Below, one piece after another: positions 26,768-35,179 of a stretch of 64,000 nt of DNA. The notes under the pieces are model-generated. The model did no database searches. It had not been told where the DNA came from and was given only the letters and a program-made list of their open reading frames with translations. A program made the position numbers and the translations under genes. Within the stretch, counting starts at the first letter, position 1; each line of letters starts with the position of its first letter. Source of the DNA: Deltaproteobacteria bacterium (GTDB taxonomy: Bacteria > UBA10199 > GCA-002796325 > JACPFF01); assembly GCA_016183065.1 (NCBI GenBank), contig JACPFF010000019.1, forward strand, positions 105,351 through 169,350, written 5' to 3'.

Positions 26768-26852
26768 GGGTACGTCATACGTGGTGCAACCCATTGGAAT
26801 CTGCCAAAAAACATGTGCAATTCTCAAGTGTTAGAAAGCGTATGACGTACCC
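26768..26852. mobile_element. MITE-like element, copy 2 (85 bp)
   Basis: GGGTACGTCATACG at the left and CGTATGACGTACCC at the right are perfect 14-base terminal inverted repeats. The 57-base interior is the reverse complement of the block in copy 1. It encodes no protein. It lies between two partial GC-rich repeats. Confidence 0.75.
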
Positions 26853-26854
26853 TC

Positions 26855-26908
26855 CGGCTCCTCGTCCACCCAGCTTTGCTGGTGCACGGACTTGGTCGTC
26901 ATCATCCG
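26855..26908. repeat. GC-rich dispersed repeat, partial copy B
   Basis: CCGGCTCCTCGTCCACCCAG, then GCTGGTGCACGGACTTGGTC, follows the order of repeat copies A and D with small deletions. It directly abuts MITE copy 2, which suggests that the MITE split or joined repeat copies. Confidence 0.5.
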
Positions 26909-26983
26909 TTCTCCATTGACGCCCACGGGGGGCTCCTCTATGAAGCCCTCCTCGTGAAACGCTCAACAGGAAAGGATGGCACC

Positions 26984-28312
26984 ATGGGGAGAGAGGCATT
27001 AGTCACACCGCTGTGTGCGGGGGATTGCAAGGTCAAAGACCCGGGATTGGCCGAGTTTGGTCGCCGGGAGATCACGCTGGCCGAGACCGAAATGCCGGGA
27101 CTCATGGCGTTGCGTGAGGAATATGCCGCCCGTAAGCCGCTCAATGGCGCCCGGATTGCCGGCTGCCTCCATATGACGATCCAGACCGCCGTCCTGATCG
27201 AAACGCTGCAGGCCTTGGGGGCCGATGTGCGCTGGAGCTCCTGCAATATCTTTTCCACGCAGGACCACGCCGCGGCGGCCATGGCCAGGGCCGGTATCCC
27301 CGTTTTTGCCTGGAAAGGGGAAACAGAGGGAGAATATTGGTGGTGTGTCGAGCAGACGCTGCGGTGGCCGGATGGATCAGGCCCCAACATGCTCTTGGAC
27401 GATGGCGGCGATCTGACCCTCGTGATCCACGAAAAGCACCCCGAACTCCTGAAAGAGATCCGGGGGCTCTCCGAAGAAACAACCACCGGTGTCCACCGGC
27501 TCTATCAAATGATGGAGGCGGGGACGCTGGGCTGCCCGGCGTTTAACGTCAATGACTCCGTGACCAAGTCGAAATTTGATAACCTGTACGGCTGCCGGGA
27601 ATCCCTCCTCGATGGGATCAAGCGCGCAACCGATGTCATGATCGCCGGGAAAGTCGCGGTGGTCTGCGGCTACGGCGATGTCGGCAAGGGCTGTTGCCAA
27701 TCGCTGCGGGGGCAGGGGGCACGGGTCTTGGTGACAGAGATCGACCCGATCTGCGCCTTGCAAGCGGCTATGGAAGGGTACGAGGTCGTCACCATGGAGG
27801 ACGCCGCGCCATTGGGCGATCTCTTCATCACGGCCACCGGCTGTTGCGATGTGATTCGGCGTGAACATCTCGATGTGATGAAGGATCAGGCGATTGTCTG
27901 TAACATCGGGCATTTCGATGCCGAAATTGCGGTGGCCTCGATCTTCCAGGATGCCAAGCTCACGCGGCTCGAGATCAAACCTCAGGTGGATCAGGTCACG
28001 TGGCCCGATGGCAAGCGTGTGATCGTTCTCGCCGAAGGGCGATTGGTGAATCTCGGTTGTGCCACCGGTCATCCGAGCTTTGTCATGTCCAACTCCTTCA
28101 CGAATCAGGTCATGGCGCAGATCGAACTCTTTACGAATCACGCGGCCTACGAACGGAAGGTCTACACGCTCCCGAAACATCTGGATGAACGGGTCGCACG
28201 CCTTCATCTGAAAAAACTCGGCGTCAAGTTGACCACGCTCAGTGCAGCACAGGCCACGTATTTGGGCATCACGGTCGGCGGTCCCTATAAGCCGGATTAT
28301 TACCGATATTAA
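26984..28312 (+). CDS. ahcY: Adenosylhomocysteinase (SAH hydrolase)
   Basis: About 442 residues from the ATG at 26984, preceded by AGGAAAGGATG. It splits S-adenosylhomocysteine to adenosine and homocysteine, recycling the by-product of SAM-dependent methylation. Blocks seen are [36 protein letters not shown], the substrate/NAD region [20 protein letters not shown], the Rossmann motif [26 protein letters not shown], and the C-terminal KPDYYRY, whose Lys/Tyr close the neighbouring NAD site. No SAH riboswitch is recognisable upstream. Confidence 0.95.
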   Translation: MGREALVTPLCAGDCKVKDPGLAEFGRREITLAETEMPGLMALREEYAARKPLNGARIAGCLHMTIQTAVLIETLQALGADVRWSSCNIFSTQDHAAAAMARAGIPVFAWKGETEGEYWWCVEQTLRWPDGSGPNMLLDDGGDLTLVIHEKHPELLKEIRGLSEETTTGVHRLYQMMEAGTLGCPAFNVNDSVTKSKFDNLYGCRESLLDGIKRATDVMIAGKVAVVCGYGDVGKGCCQSLRGQGARVLVTEIDPICALQAAMEGYEVVTMEDAAPLGDLFITATGCCDVIRREHLDVMKDQAIVCNIGHFDAEIAVASIFQDAKLTRLEIKPQVDQVTWPDGKRVIVLAEGRLVNLGCATGHPSFVMSNSFTNQVMAQIELFTNHAAYERKVYTLPKHLDERVARLHLKKLGVKLTTLSAAQATYLGITVGGPYKPDYYRY

Positions 28313-28459
28313 ACGATCCCTTGATCTCGCCCAAAGAAAATGTGCGGATTGACGAGGTTGGAATTGACGCGTGCGCTCTCCCTTTGGTAACGAACACCCG
28401 CACGTGATCGTCTGCACCAGAATGGCCAGGAAAAATCGACGGTGACGCGAGGGGGAACC

Positions 28460-29545
28460 ATGTATACTGTTGCGATTGCCAATCACAAGGGGGGATCGGG
28501 CAAGACGACGACTGCAGTCAATCTCGCAGCCTCTCTTGCGGAGATGCAATATCAAGTCTTGTTGATCGACCTCGATCCGCAGTCGCATGCCACGCTCTCT
28601 TTTGGGGTCGAACTCGAGACCGATGAACCTTCAATCTTTTGGGCCATGGGGCAGGAGAATAATGACCGGGCCTTGTTGGCTGAGATTGCCATGCCGGTCG
28701 AGCGCGGACTCTCGCTCGTCCCGTCCGCGCCGCTGCCGATCCATGAAGAAGAGAGCCTTATGGGGCGCCGCGACCGCCTGCTCCGCTTGCGCGAGCTGGT
28801 GGCCCAAATCCAGAAATACGACTTTGTCGTCATCGATTGTCCGCCGGCCTTGGGTATCCTTACCTGCAATGCCTTTATGGCCAGCCAGGCCGTGTTGCTT
28901 CCGGTGGAGACGAGCTTCTATGCCATGCATGGGGTGGGGCGTGCGCTCGAGGCCATTGCAGACCTGGAAAAACGCTATGGCCATGCGGTGCGTCACATGG
29001 CGGTCGCCACGCTGTTCGATCGGCGCACGGCATTGGCCCGGGACATTTTGGAGGAACTGCGGCGCTATTTCCGCGGGGCGATGCTCGATACGGTCATCCA
29101 CCAATCGATCCATCTGCGGGAGGCCTCCAGCCATGGTAAGCCGGTCACGGCGTACGCGCCGAGTTCACGCGGGTGCCGGGACTATTGCGATCTGGCCGAG
29201 GAATTCCTTCAACGCATCGGCGTGACGACCGGAGAAGTGGCGAGCGGCTGCAGTGAAGAAGTCGTGCTGCTGGCGCAGATGTACGGCAATTCCCGTGAAA
29301 CGATTGAACGACTGCGCGATGCCGGCTACACGACGCTCGAGGGGTTGCGGCGTGCCCAGGCCAAGAAGCTGGCCCATCATGCGGGATTAAGCCAGCATGT
29401 TGCGCGGCAGATGATCCGTCATGCGACGCGGATGCAGGGATTTACGACGAGCACGCGGCATCGTGCACCACTCCCCGCAGAGCCACGAGCGGTGGATCTT
29501 GGCGAGGCATCGGTTTCACCGGACAATCTGCAGGCGGTGGGGTAG
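28460..29545 (+). CDS. ParA/Soj-like ATPase with C-terminal extension
   Basis: About 361 residues from the ATG at 28460 (GAGGGGGA just upstream). MYTVAIANHKGGSGKTTTAV holds the deviant Walker A of ParA ATPases. VLLIDLDPQSHATLSFG, FVVIDCPPALGILTCNAF and PVETSFYAMHGVG complete the fold. After the ParA domain (~residue 255), a helical tail, SRETIERLRDAGYTTLEGLR then AQAKKLAHHAGL, looks like a helix-hairpin-helix DNA-binding unit. No parB follows; the next gene is convergent. It could position a cell-surface or chemosensory complex rather than DNA. Confidence 0.85.
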   Translation: MYTVAIANHKGGSGKTTTAVNLAASLAEMQYQVLLIDLDPQSHATLSFGVELETDEPSIFWAMGQENNDRALLAEIAMPVERGLSLVPSAPLPIHEEESLMGRRDRLLRLRELVAQIQKYDFVVIDCPPALGILTCNAFMASQAVLLPVETSFYAMHGVGRALEAIADLEKRYGHAVRHMAVATLFDRRTALARDILEELRRYFRGAMLDTVIHQSIHLREASSHGKPVTAYAPSSRGCRDYCDLAEEFLQRIGVTTGEVASGCSEEVVLLAQMYGNSRETIERLRDAGYTTLEGLRRAQAKKLAHHAGLSQHVARQMIRHATRMQGFTTSTRHRAPLPAEPRAVDLGEASVSPDNLQAVG

Positions 29546-29551
29546 CAGGCC

Positions 29552-29857
29552 CTACCGCGTCTTTTGTCCCCACTCCTCTGGCGTGTAGGCGTGGATCTGG
29601 ATGGCATGCAGTGTCGATGCCATGGCGCGGCTGAGCGCGGCATAGATCAGGCGATGTCGCGCGAGTCGTGCAAGCCCGAACAATCGCGTGCTCACGATCG
29701 TCAACTGACAGTGCATGCCACCATGCGCGCGTGCCTCACGATGGCCCGTGTGCAGATGACTGACATCCATCAGTTCCAGATAGGTCGGCTGAAAGGTGTC
29801 CCGGAGAGATTGCTCCATCTGTTGCATGGCGGAAGGTGCGGAGGTGGCCCGATGCAT
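29552..29857 (-). CDS. BolA-family protein
   Basis: Up to 101 residues; a start at MQQMEQSLRDTF (29827) is also possible. The class-II KH fold signature is clear: LELMDVSHLHTGHREA, then HCQLTIVSTRLFGL, and LARHRLIYAAL. The last includes the conserved His that binds Fe-S clusters with monothiol glutaredoxins. It starts four bases after the stop of the Rossmann-fold gene, so they are cotranscribed, and it converges with parA, seven bases away. A second BolA homologue lies at 45836-46087. Confidence 0.85.
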   Translation of the reverse strand: MHRATSAPSAMQQMEQSLRDTFQPTYLELMDVSHLHTGHREARAHGGMHCQLTIVSTRLFGLARLARHRLIYAALSRAMASTLHAIQIHAYTPEEWGQKTR

Positions 29858-29861
29858 GACG

Positions 29862-31592
29862 TTAATCCTTCATCCGCTCGCCTTGCTGCTCCGTGCGGAA
29901 GATCCAGCTCACAAATTTGCTGATCAATATCGGATGGTGCCCCTCGGCATCGACTTCCCAATAGCGATCCCCCTGGGCATTGTAGGAGCTCGTGTCGCGG
30001 GGATCGCTGCGCTGCAATTGCTCCAAAATACGTTGCGCGCGCGCCATCCATCGGGTCCAGTTCGTGGCGCGCAGGTCGACCCATCCTTCCGCGGCCCACT
30101 CCTCCAGATCGGCCTCTTCGGCGGACTGGGCGCCGCTTAAATGGCTCTTGGACGGGATGTGGATGGTCTGGCCGCGCAACAATCGCTGGCCATCGGGCAT
30201 GAGAATGGGAATGCCGATGGAGATGATCCGCGATCGCAGGGTCACGTCGGTCGTGATGAGCGCCGATGTCTTTTCACTGATCTGCTCCGGGGTCGCCTGC
30301 AGCATCTCTTCGCAATTGGGGAAGACGCGCGAGAGGAGATAGGCCTCATAGAGGTACTTCGCCACCGTGGGACCACCGGTCTCAAAGGTAATGCTCTCGA
30401 TGCCGGTTTCCTCCTCGAGTTGCCGGAGTTGGGCGAGGGCTTTCCCCCGCATATACCCGGCACGATAGGTCGGTCCCATGGTCGAGATGTCGAGGGCGGC
30501 AATAATATCATGACCGGTATTGCGGCCCTGGATCTCCCAGACCGCGACCTGGGCAATCTCTTCGGGGGTGATGAATTCCATTTGCGAGTGATCGGTCACC
30601 AGCGCGAATTCATGGTGCGACCACATGCCGTTTTCCCCCGTGTCGATGTAGGGGGCCTCGAGCGGCCGGGGCTGACCGGTATCATCGGTGAGATAGCGCG
30701 GTGTGAGGGAACCGGCACGGGCCATGGCGCCCTTGCGCACCGGGAGTGCGGCCTCCGGCGGACAGTCTTCGAGATAGAACGGTTTGCCGCGATAGACGAT
30801 CGGCCCGAACCCGATTTTTTTCCATCCGATATAGGCCGTGGGTTTCAACTCCTTGACAATGGGACCGCCCGGCGTTCGGGCAAGGAGAAAGAGGAGGAGC
30901 GAGTGTGCACCGGCAATCGCGGCCTTGGACAAGAGTAATTGCGAATCGCGGCCTTCACTGTGCGTGTAGGGGATGGTGATGCCGAGCCCGCCGGTGCCGC
31001 TGGTGCCAATCTTCAGATAAAAATCGGTCTTCGCCTCGAGCATCGATTGCCACAAGATCTGGATGTGACGAATGAGTTGGGGAATACCGAGGGCCAGACA
31101 GAGACGTTCGCTCATCCCCTCCAGGAGATCAAAGGATTGTTGCTCATCCACTGCCGAGCGGAGCTGTTGTGCCGCGCTGTAGACATCGGAATAGGCGAGC
31201 GCGGTCGCCGAATTGACACAATCGAGAATGATCTCGGGCCGGTACTCCATGCACCACTGATAGAGGGTCGCCTGTGTGAGAATGCTCTCACGCATCGGGT
31301 GCAAGAGGAGGTCGGTCAATCGGGCCCGGTGTACCGGGTCGGCGAGCCGTTCCGTGCGCGGGAGATCCTTCAGGTCGAGCGGGGCAAAGATGTCGCCGCC
31401 GAGCGGGGTCAATCGGCAGGCGGTGTCGGGGAATTGTGCGTGCAATTGGGCAATGCTGTCGATCGCATCCTCTTCAACCAGCGAGGCGATCATCAGTTCG
31501 GCCACCTCTTCGTCGATGAGATGGCGGCAGATGGCCTGGCCGACGAGCCCCGCACCCCCAAGGACCATCACGCGTTTTCCGTGCAGTTCCAC
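29862..31592 (-). CDS. NAD(P)-binding Rossmann-fold (SDR-like) protein, 576 residues
   Basis: Begins at a GTG with an ideal AAGGAGG. KRVMVLGGAGLVGQAICRHL is an N-terminal dinucleotide-binding GxxGxxG motif. IILDCVNSATALAYSD fits the mid-domain strand of extended SDR proteins. Beyond ~residue 250 the sequence (TPTAYIGWKKIGFGPIVYRG, MWSHHEFALVTDHSQMEFIT) is unlike standard epimerases, so the substrate is unknown. The protein is much longer than a usual SDR (~300). It is cotranscribed with bolA. Confidence 0.75.
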   Translation of the reverse strand: MELHGKRVMVLGGAGLVGQAICRHLIDEEVAELMIASLVEEDAIDSIAQLHAQFPDTACRLTPLGGDIFAPLDLKDLPRTERLADPVHRARLTDLLLHPMRESILTQATLYQWCMEYRPEIILDCVNSATALAYSDVYSAAQQLRSAVDEQQSFDLLEGMSERLCLALGIPQLIRHIQILWQSMLEAKTDFYLKIGTSGTGGLGITIPYTHSEGRDSQLLLSKAAIAGAHSLLLFLLARTPGGPIVKELKPTAYIGWKKIGFGPIVYRGKPFYLEDCPPEAALPVRKGAMARAGSLTPRYLTDDTGQPRPLEAPYIDTGENGMWSHHEFALVTDHSQMEFITPEEIAQVAVWEIQGRNTGHDIIAALDISTMGPTYRAGYMRGKALAQLRQLEEETGIESITFETGGPTVAKYLYEAYLLSRVFPNCEEMLQATPEQISEKTSALITTDVTLRSRIISIGIPILMPDGQRLLRGQTIHIPSKSHLSGAQSAEEADLEEWAAEGWVDLRATNWTRWMARAQRILEQLQRSDPRDTSSYNAQGDRYWEVDAEGHHPILISKFVSWIFRTEQQGERMKD

Positions 31593-31611
31593 AGCGACCT
31601 CCTTGATGTCT

Positions 31612-31625
31612 CTTCGACGTCGAAG
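31612..31625. promoter_or_regulatory. Perfect 14-bp palindrome upstream of the Rossmann-fold gene
   Basis: CTTCGACGTCGAAG is a perfect inverted repeat. It lies 20 bases upstream of the GTG start (31592, minus strand) and just after the stop of the beta-helix gene, suitable for an operator of the Rossmann-fold/bolA unit. Confidence 0.35.
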
Positions 31626-31631
31626 CAGGAC

Positions 31632-32735
31632 CTACTGTTTCTTGATGCGGGCGACAAGGAGGATTCGCAGCGCGAGCGGGAGGAATGCTGCGAGGAGGAA
31701 GAGGCTGAAGGTCTGCCATGCCCACGTCGCATGGCGCTGGATGAGTAGGGTGCAGCCTTCCTTATTGAGCGGTGGCGAAAATGGCATGGTGGGGGACACC
31801 TGCGAGACGCTTGGCGCAGGTTTCGTGGGGTCTTTGACTGCGCTCTTTGCGCACGTCTTGGTGAGGAAGTTGGGATATTCGGTTTGCGGATCGCAACAGA
31901 TCGTCATGCCGAGCTGGATCATCTGCGCCGTGCAACTGTAAGGATATGTTGCGCCTGGTGGGGGAGCGGGGTCAGGGGGGTCCTCTTTGCCCGTTCCATC
32001 AGTCGATGCCGCACAGGTGTTGTGGGCCACGCTCCCCGTGGTCGTGACCGTATTGGCATCGTGCACGCAGGTCAAGGTGTCCGGGAGGTAATAGATCCCG
32101 TAATTCCCATTGCTGCTGATGGTATTGTCTTTAATCGTATTCCCATTCTGCTTCAATGTCATGCCGGTGCTGACGGAACTGCTCGTAATGGTGTTTGCGG
32201 TGATGGAGTTTCCCGTGCCATCGATATAGATCCCGTGTCCCAACGTCGTTGAAATCGTGTTTTTCAGAATGATGTTATTGCTGCTCATGATGCAGAGGCC
32301 ATTCATCGATTTCTTCTGGACCTCGAGGGCGATGCCATCAATTTTATGGGCATTAGACTTGAGTGCCAGGGAGCAAAATGAGGAGCCCATCAATGCCATT
32401 CCGGTCGGGAAAATAATCCGGGCATTCTCGATTCCTTGCAGATGAATGCCCCAGTCCGCGGTGAGGACGATGAAGGATGGATAGATAATCGTCCCCTTGA
32501 TGGTGATGAGTGACTTCCCCGAGTCATCGAGACAAGTCGCCGTGTTGGCGGCATATTCCGTTTCGGGATAGTTGGGCGTGCTATGGGCCCACGTGAGGGC
32601 CTTTTGCAGTTGCTCGGCGGTGGTGACCACGCATTTTGGCACTGCGCTGCTGTTGCGACTGAGGAGCATGCACCCCGTACACAAGAGCATGATCATGAGC
32701 GTATCAAAACGTCGGTGCCACATCATCGACCTCAT
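31632..32735 (-). CDS. Secreted beta-helix protein with C-terminal sorting signal
   Basis: About 367 residues from the ATG at 32735, which overlaps the stop of the microprotein gene (ATGA). An N-terminal signal (RRFDTLMIMLLCTGCMLLS) precedes a right-handed parallel beta-helix domain. This shows repeated N-I-I-L-K-N-T-I / G-N-S-I-T-A-N-T-I turns, as in NosD/pectate-lyase-like proteins. Then come a Pro-rich linker, a Cys module with YSCTAQMIQLGMTICCDPQT, and a tail EGCTLLIQ followed by a hydrophobic helix and RIKKQ. This Gly-Cys / helix / basic layout resembles MYXO-CTERM- and JDVT-CTERM-type sorting signals. Confidence 0.75.
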   Translation of the reverse strand: MRSMMWHRRFDTLMIMLLCTGCMLLSRNSSAVPKCVVTTAEQLQKALTWAHSTPNYPETEYAANTATCLDDSGKSLITIKGTIIYPSFIVLTADWGIHLQGIENARIIFPTGMALMGSSFCSLALKSNAHKIDGIALEVQKKSMNGLCIMSSNNIILKNTISTTLGHGIYIDGTGNSITANTITSSSVSTGMTLKQNGNTIKDNTISSNGNYGIYYLPDTLTCVHDANTVTTTGSVAHNTCAASTDGTGKEDPPDPAPPPGATYPYSCTAQMIQLGMTICCDPQTEYPNFLTKTCAKSAVKDPTKPAPSVSQVSPTMPFSPPLNKEGCTLLIQRHATWAWQTFSLFLLAAFLPLALRILLVARIKKQ

Positions 32736-32806
32736 TTGAAACGGTTCGGGATAAGCAGGTTCATCCCAACGGCCCAAATCGCAATGGCAATGAAGAACCA
32801 TGTCAT
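32732..32806 (-). CDS. 24-residue membrane microprotein between two surface-protein genes
   Basis: A frame starting MTWFFIAIAIWAVGMNLL and ending in PNRFK: a single membrane helix with a short basic tail. Its ATG overlaps the TGA of the upstream gene (ATGA at 32803-32806), and its own TGA overlaps the ATG of the downstream beta-helix gene (32732-32735). Two 4-base overlaps on both sides strongly suggest real, translationally coupled expression. An AAGGGA lies upstream of the ATG. Its function is unknown; it could assist export or anchoring of the flanking surface proteins. Confidence 0.6.
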   Translation of the reverse strand: MTWFFIAIAIWAVGMNLLIPNRFK

Positions 32807-33696
32807 ACTGGGGGTCCCTTTGTCTGCCGTTGCCATGTCCAGAACGCTCCGAGCAACAATCCCATGCCGACAAGGAGGAGCCCGATGGCGATATGATCGG
32901 TCTGACCCTGTCCGGAGGTCTTGATCAGGAGACACCCGCCACCGCCAGCGCCATAGAGATCGCCGGTGTATTCAAGTGGTGCCACCTGTTCGAATGGCAC
33001 AGGCGTGCCGTCGTCGGGTGTTGGCGCATCAGGGAATGGCACGCAGGTTTCGGTTGCGGGATCGGCCATTTCGGTCGCCGGATCACAACATTGTGTCATC
33101 CCCAACAGGAGGTCCTCTTCCGTGCAATCGTAGGGCCCGACTACGGGGTCCTCTCCCTCTTCCGGGACGAAGAACGGGATAATCGGCACAACGGATACGG
33201 GGAGTGTCACCGCGTTTGCCAAGGAGACTTCGTATCCTGGCGGTATCCCTTTGCCGTCTTGCCACACTTTGGCGATCCACACGGTGGAAGAAGTCGTGAG
33301 TTGAGGATTGGCATCAAGGGTAAAGAGACAGGTGAACGCGTACTCTTGTGGCACAGCCTTGGCGGTCACGTCACATTGACTCGATTGTTCCCCATTTTGC
33401 GAGAGGAAGAGTGGTTGTGCATAGGAGATCTTGCCGTTTTGGGTCGGCGGGGGCGCATTTTTTTCCCTGTACAATGCCAGGAGTGGCTGTGTCACACTTT
33501 GGCTCTTGAACGTCCCTTTGATGGTAAACGTGGTAACGTCCGCCTCCACGCCTTTGGTAATGACGACATCGCTGTATTCCGAGGGGGGTTGGAGCGTGAG
33601 CGCGCGTGCGCCCGGAAGAGAGACAAGGCCCAAGATCGTCCAGACGGCGATCAGGGTCACGTAGCGGACTGAGAGAGCAAAGTGATCGTTCAACAT
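32803..33696 (-). CDS. Secreted beta-rich protein with C-terminal sorting signal
   Basis: About 297 residues from the ATG at 33696, preceded by GGAGGAATTG. A signal peptide (RYVTLIAVWTILGLVSLPGARA) precedes a ~190-residue beta-rich domain I do not recognise. Then follows a Cys module (YDCTEEDLLLGMTQCCDPAT) alike to that of the beta-helix protein, a Pro/Asp linker, and a tail GAGGGGCLLIK with a hydrophobic helix (AIGLLLVGMGLLLGAF) and basic WQRQTK end. It is the first gene of the three-gene unit and is preceded by a consensus sigma-54 site. Confidence 0.75.
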   Translation of the reverse strand: MLNDHFALSVRYVTLIAVWTILGLVSLPGARALTLQPPSEYSDVVITKGVEADVTTFTIKGTFKSQSVTQPLLALYREKNAPPPTQNGKISYAQPLFLSQNGEQSSQCDVTAKAVPQEYAFTCLFTLDANPQLTTSSTVWIAKVWQDGKGIPPGYEVSLANAVTLPVSVVPIIPFFVPEEGEDPVVGPYDCTEEDLLLGMTQCCDPATEMADPATETCVPFPDAPTPDDGTPVPFEQVAPLEYTGDLYGAGGGGCLLIKTSGQGQTDHIAIGLLLVGMGLLLGAFWTWQRQTKGPPV

Positions 33697-33718
33697 AACA
33701 ATTCCTCCGCTCATTGTA

Positions 33719-33735
33719 CAGCAAACCGCGTGCCA
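33719..33735 (-). promoter_or_regulatory. Consensus sigma-54 promoter of the surface-protein operon
   Basis: On the minus strand, TGGCACG-N4-TTGCT matches the -24/-12 consensus at every core position, with exact GG-N10-GC spacing. The predicted start near 33709 leaves a ~13-base leader carrying GGAGGA before the ATG at 33696. Confidence 0.65.
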
Positions 33736-33898
33736 ATTATACGACAAAATAGGGCCGCTATTTCAGTGGGTTATGCGTCGTTTTTTGAGTACTCCTTAAA
33801 AGTGAGGCATTTGCTCCCCAGTCGATCCGTCCACAGTATCCACGTCAATCAAAACCAGGGAACAATGGAGACGGAGCAAACGGGATGTTGCCACTGTT

Positions 33899-34003
33899 GG
33901 AGGGGCTCGCGTCGCCCCCTCCAGCGGCAAAGCCGCTGGAGCCTCCCCCTCAGCGCCGCGGTGCGGCTGGGCCGTGGGGCCCCGGACTGACGTCCGGGGC
34001 CCC
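33899..34003. repeat. GC-rich dispersed repeat, copy C (in the 33697-34048 gene-free stretch)
   Basis: This contains GGAGGGGCTCGCG, the hairpin CCAGCGGCAAAGCCGCTGG, the GCGCCGCGGTGCGGCTGGG block, and a long palindrome at 33976-34003 (GGGGCCCCGGAC / loop TGAC / GTCCGGGGCCCC). It lacks the Y-shaped middle part present in copy D at 60246-60420. It is noncoding. The rest of the gene-free stretch holds the sigma-54 promoter and nothing else I can name. Confidence 0.65.
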
Positions 34004-34048
34004 ACTCCATTTGCTCCGTCTGACCGTATCTGACTGTCACTCACATCG

Positions 34049-34984
34049 TTATTTGTCGTCGTGTCCCGATTCTCGGCGGAGACGGATGAGGCCGAAGAGG
34101 CTCAAGGCCGCGATGCCGGAGAGGAGGAGGTAGAAGCCGTCGGAGTGTTGAAGTTCGCTCTGGAGCGAGCAACCGCCGCCGCCACCTTTGGCTGGCGTGC
34201 CAGCGGGGTCACCATCACCAGGCTCGTCACCTCCGTCTTCGGTCGCCGCAGGCGGATCGACTATCAGCGTGCTCGGGTCGTAGCACCCGTTGGTGGCATC
34301 GTACGCCTGACCCGCCGGGCAGCAGAGGGCCGGGTTGAATGCCACGATGGTCGGGTCACAGGTGCTGGCCGGATCAGGAGTCTCCTCGGGATCTGGCTTG
34401 GGATCAGGATCCGCAATCGGATCCGGTGTTGCCGCCTTCACCGCAGTCGCCTTCTCAATCGCCGTGGCAAAGAGCTCTAGTGGGCAATCGTTCAGTTTTG
34501 AACAGCCACCGCTACTCTTGTACCAATCACACTGCACCTTTGCTTTCTCGGCGGTAGGAAGATCACTGGCACTCTTGAGAGGAAGGCCACCCATCGAATA
34601 GCGGCAAGCTGTTTGGCCATCATGGAGGTCAAAGTTGATCGCGGTCTTTCCATCGTTATTAGCGTCGAGATTCTTCGGTGTGCAGGCATAGATATGTTGT
34701 GTGTTGGATCCGACATCCTGGCAGGTCCACCAACTTGGATTTTCCAGCGTCCCCTGCATGCCAGCGATGGTGACGCCGAACAGATATTTGACTGCATTCG
34801 TATTTTCCACATCCGTATATTTATAGAGCGTTACCAGTGGCATTGTTATTGTAAGCTGTGTATCTGTACATTTTTGCAGTGACGAAGTCGCTGTTGCATT
34901 CCCAGCGAAGATGAGTGCGCATGATGCCGCCATGATCACTATGCCACTCTTCCCCATCAGGCACTTCTGAATTTTCCGTAACAT
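34049..34984 (-). CDS. Secreted Cys-rich protein with C-terminal sorting signal
   Basis: About 311 residues from the ATG at 34984 (GGAGGAGCTG upstream). A signal peptide (KSGIVIMAASCALIFAGNATA) precedes a ~150-residue Cys-containing domain of unknown type. An acidic Pro/Asp repeat follows (PDPIADPDPKPDPEETPDP), then a Cys module (CDPTIVAFNPALCCPAGQAY) and another linker. The tail is GGGGGCSLQSE with a hydrophobic helix (FYLLLSGIAALSLFGLI) and an RLRRESGHDDK end. It shares the module order of the two neighbouring surface proteins and is separated from them by repeat copy C. Confidence 0.75.
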   Translation of the reverse strand: MLRKIQKCLMGKSGIVIMAASCALIFAGNATATSSLQKCTDTQLTITMPLVTLYKYTDVENTNAVKYLFGVTIAGMQGTLENPSWWTCQDVGSNTQHIYACTPKNLDANNDGKTAINFDLHDGQTACRYSMGGLPLKSASDLPTAEKAKVQCDWYKSSGGCSKLNDCPLELFATAIEKATAVKAATPDPIADPDPKPDPEETPDPASTCDPTIVAFNPALCCPAGQAYDATNGCYDPSTLIVDPPAATEDGGDEPGDGDPAGTPAKGGGGGCSLQSELQHSDGFYLLLSGIAALSLFGLIRLRRESGHDDK

Positions 34985-35050
34985 ATCAGCTCCTCCATTC
35001 TGCGGTTGTTCGCCGAAAACGTCCGATTCATTGCAGACGGAGTCACGATA

Positions 35051-35067
35051 CAGCAAGAGGAATGCCA
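35051..35067 (-). promoter_or_regulatory. Candidate sigma-54 promoter of the third surface-protein gene
   Basis: On the minus strand, TGGCATT-N4-TTGCT has exact GG-N10-GC spacing. The predicted start near 35041 leaves a leader of about 57 bases before the ATG at 34984. Confidence 0.5.
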
Positions 35068-35179
35068 TGTTATGCGACAATTATTGTTAAATAATATTGA
35101 TTAGTTATCTATCTGCTGAAATTTCTTCCCGATGATTGTGAGGTCTCAGCACCCCAACGAAGTCGGATAAGTGGGGATT

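Noticed and set aside
26853..26983. Possible SAH riboswitch upstream of ahcY
   Set aside because: The conserved SAH-switch core bases are not found; the region is mostly GC-rich repeat.
27377..28588. Long open frame (403 codons) antisense to ahcY
   Set aside because: It is a shadow of the conserved ahcY codons with no family features of its own.
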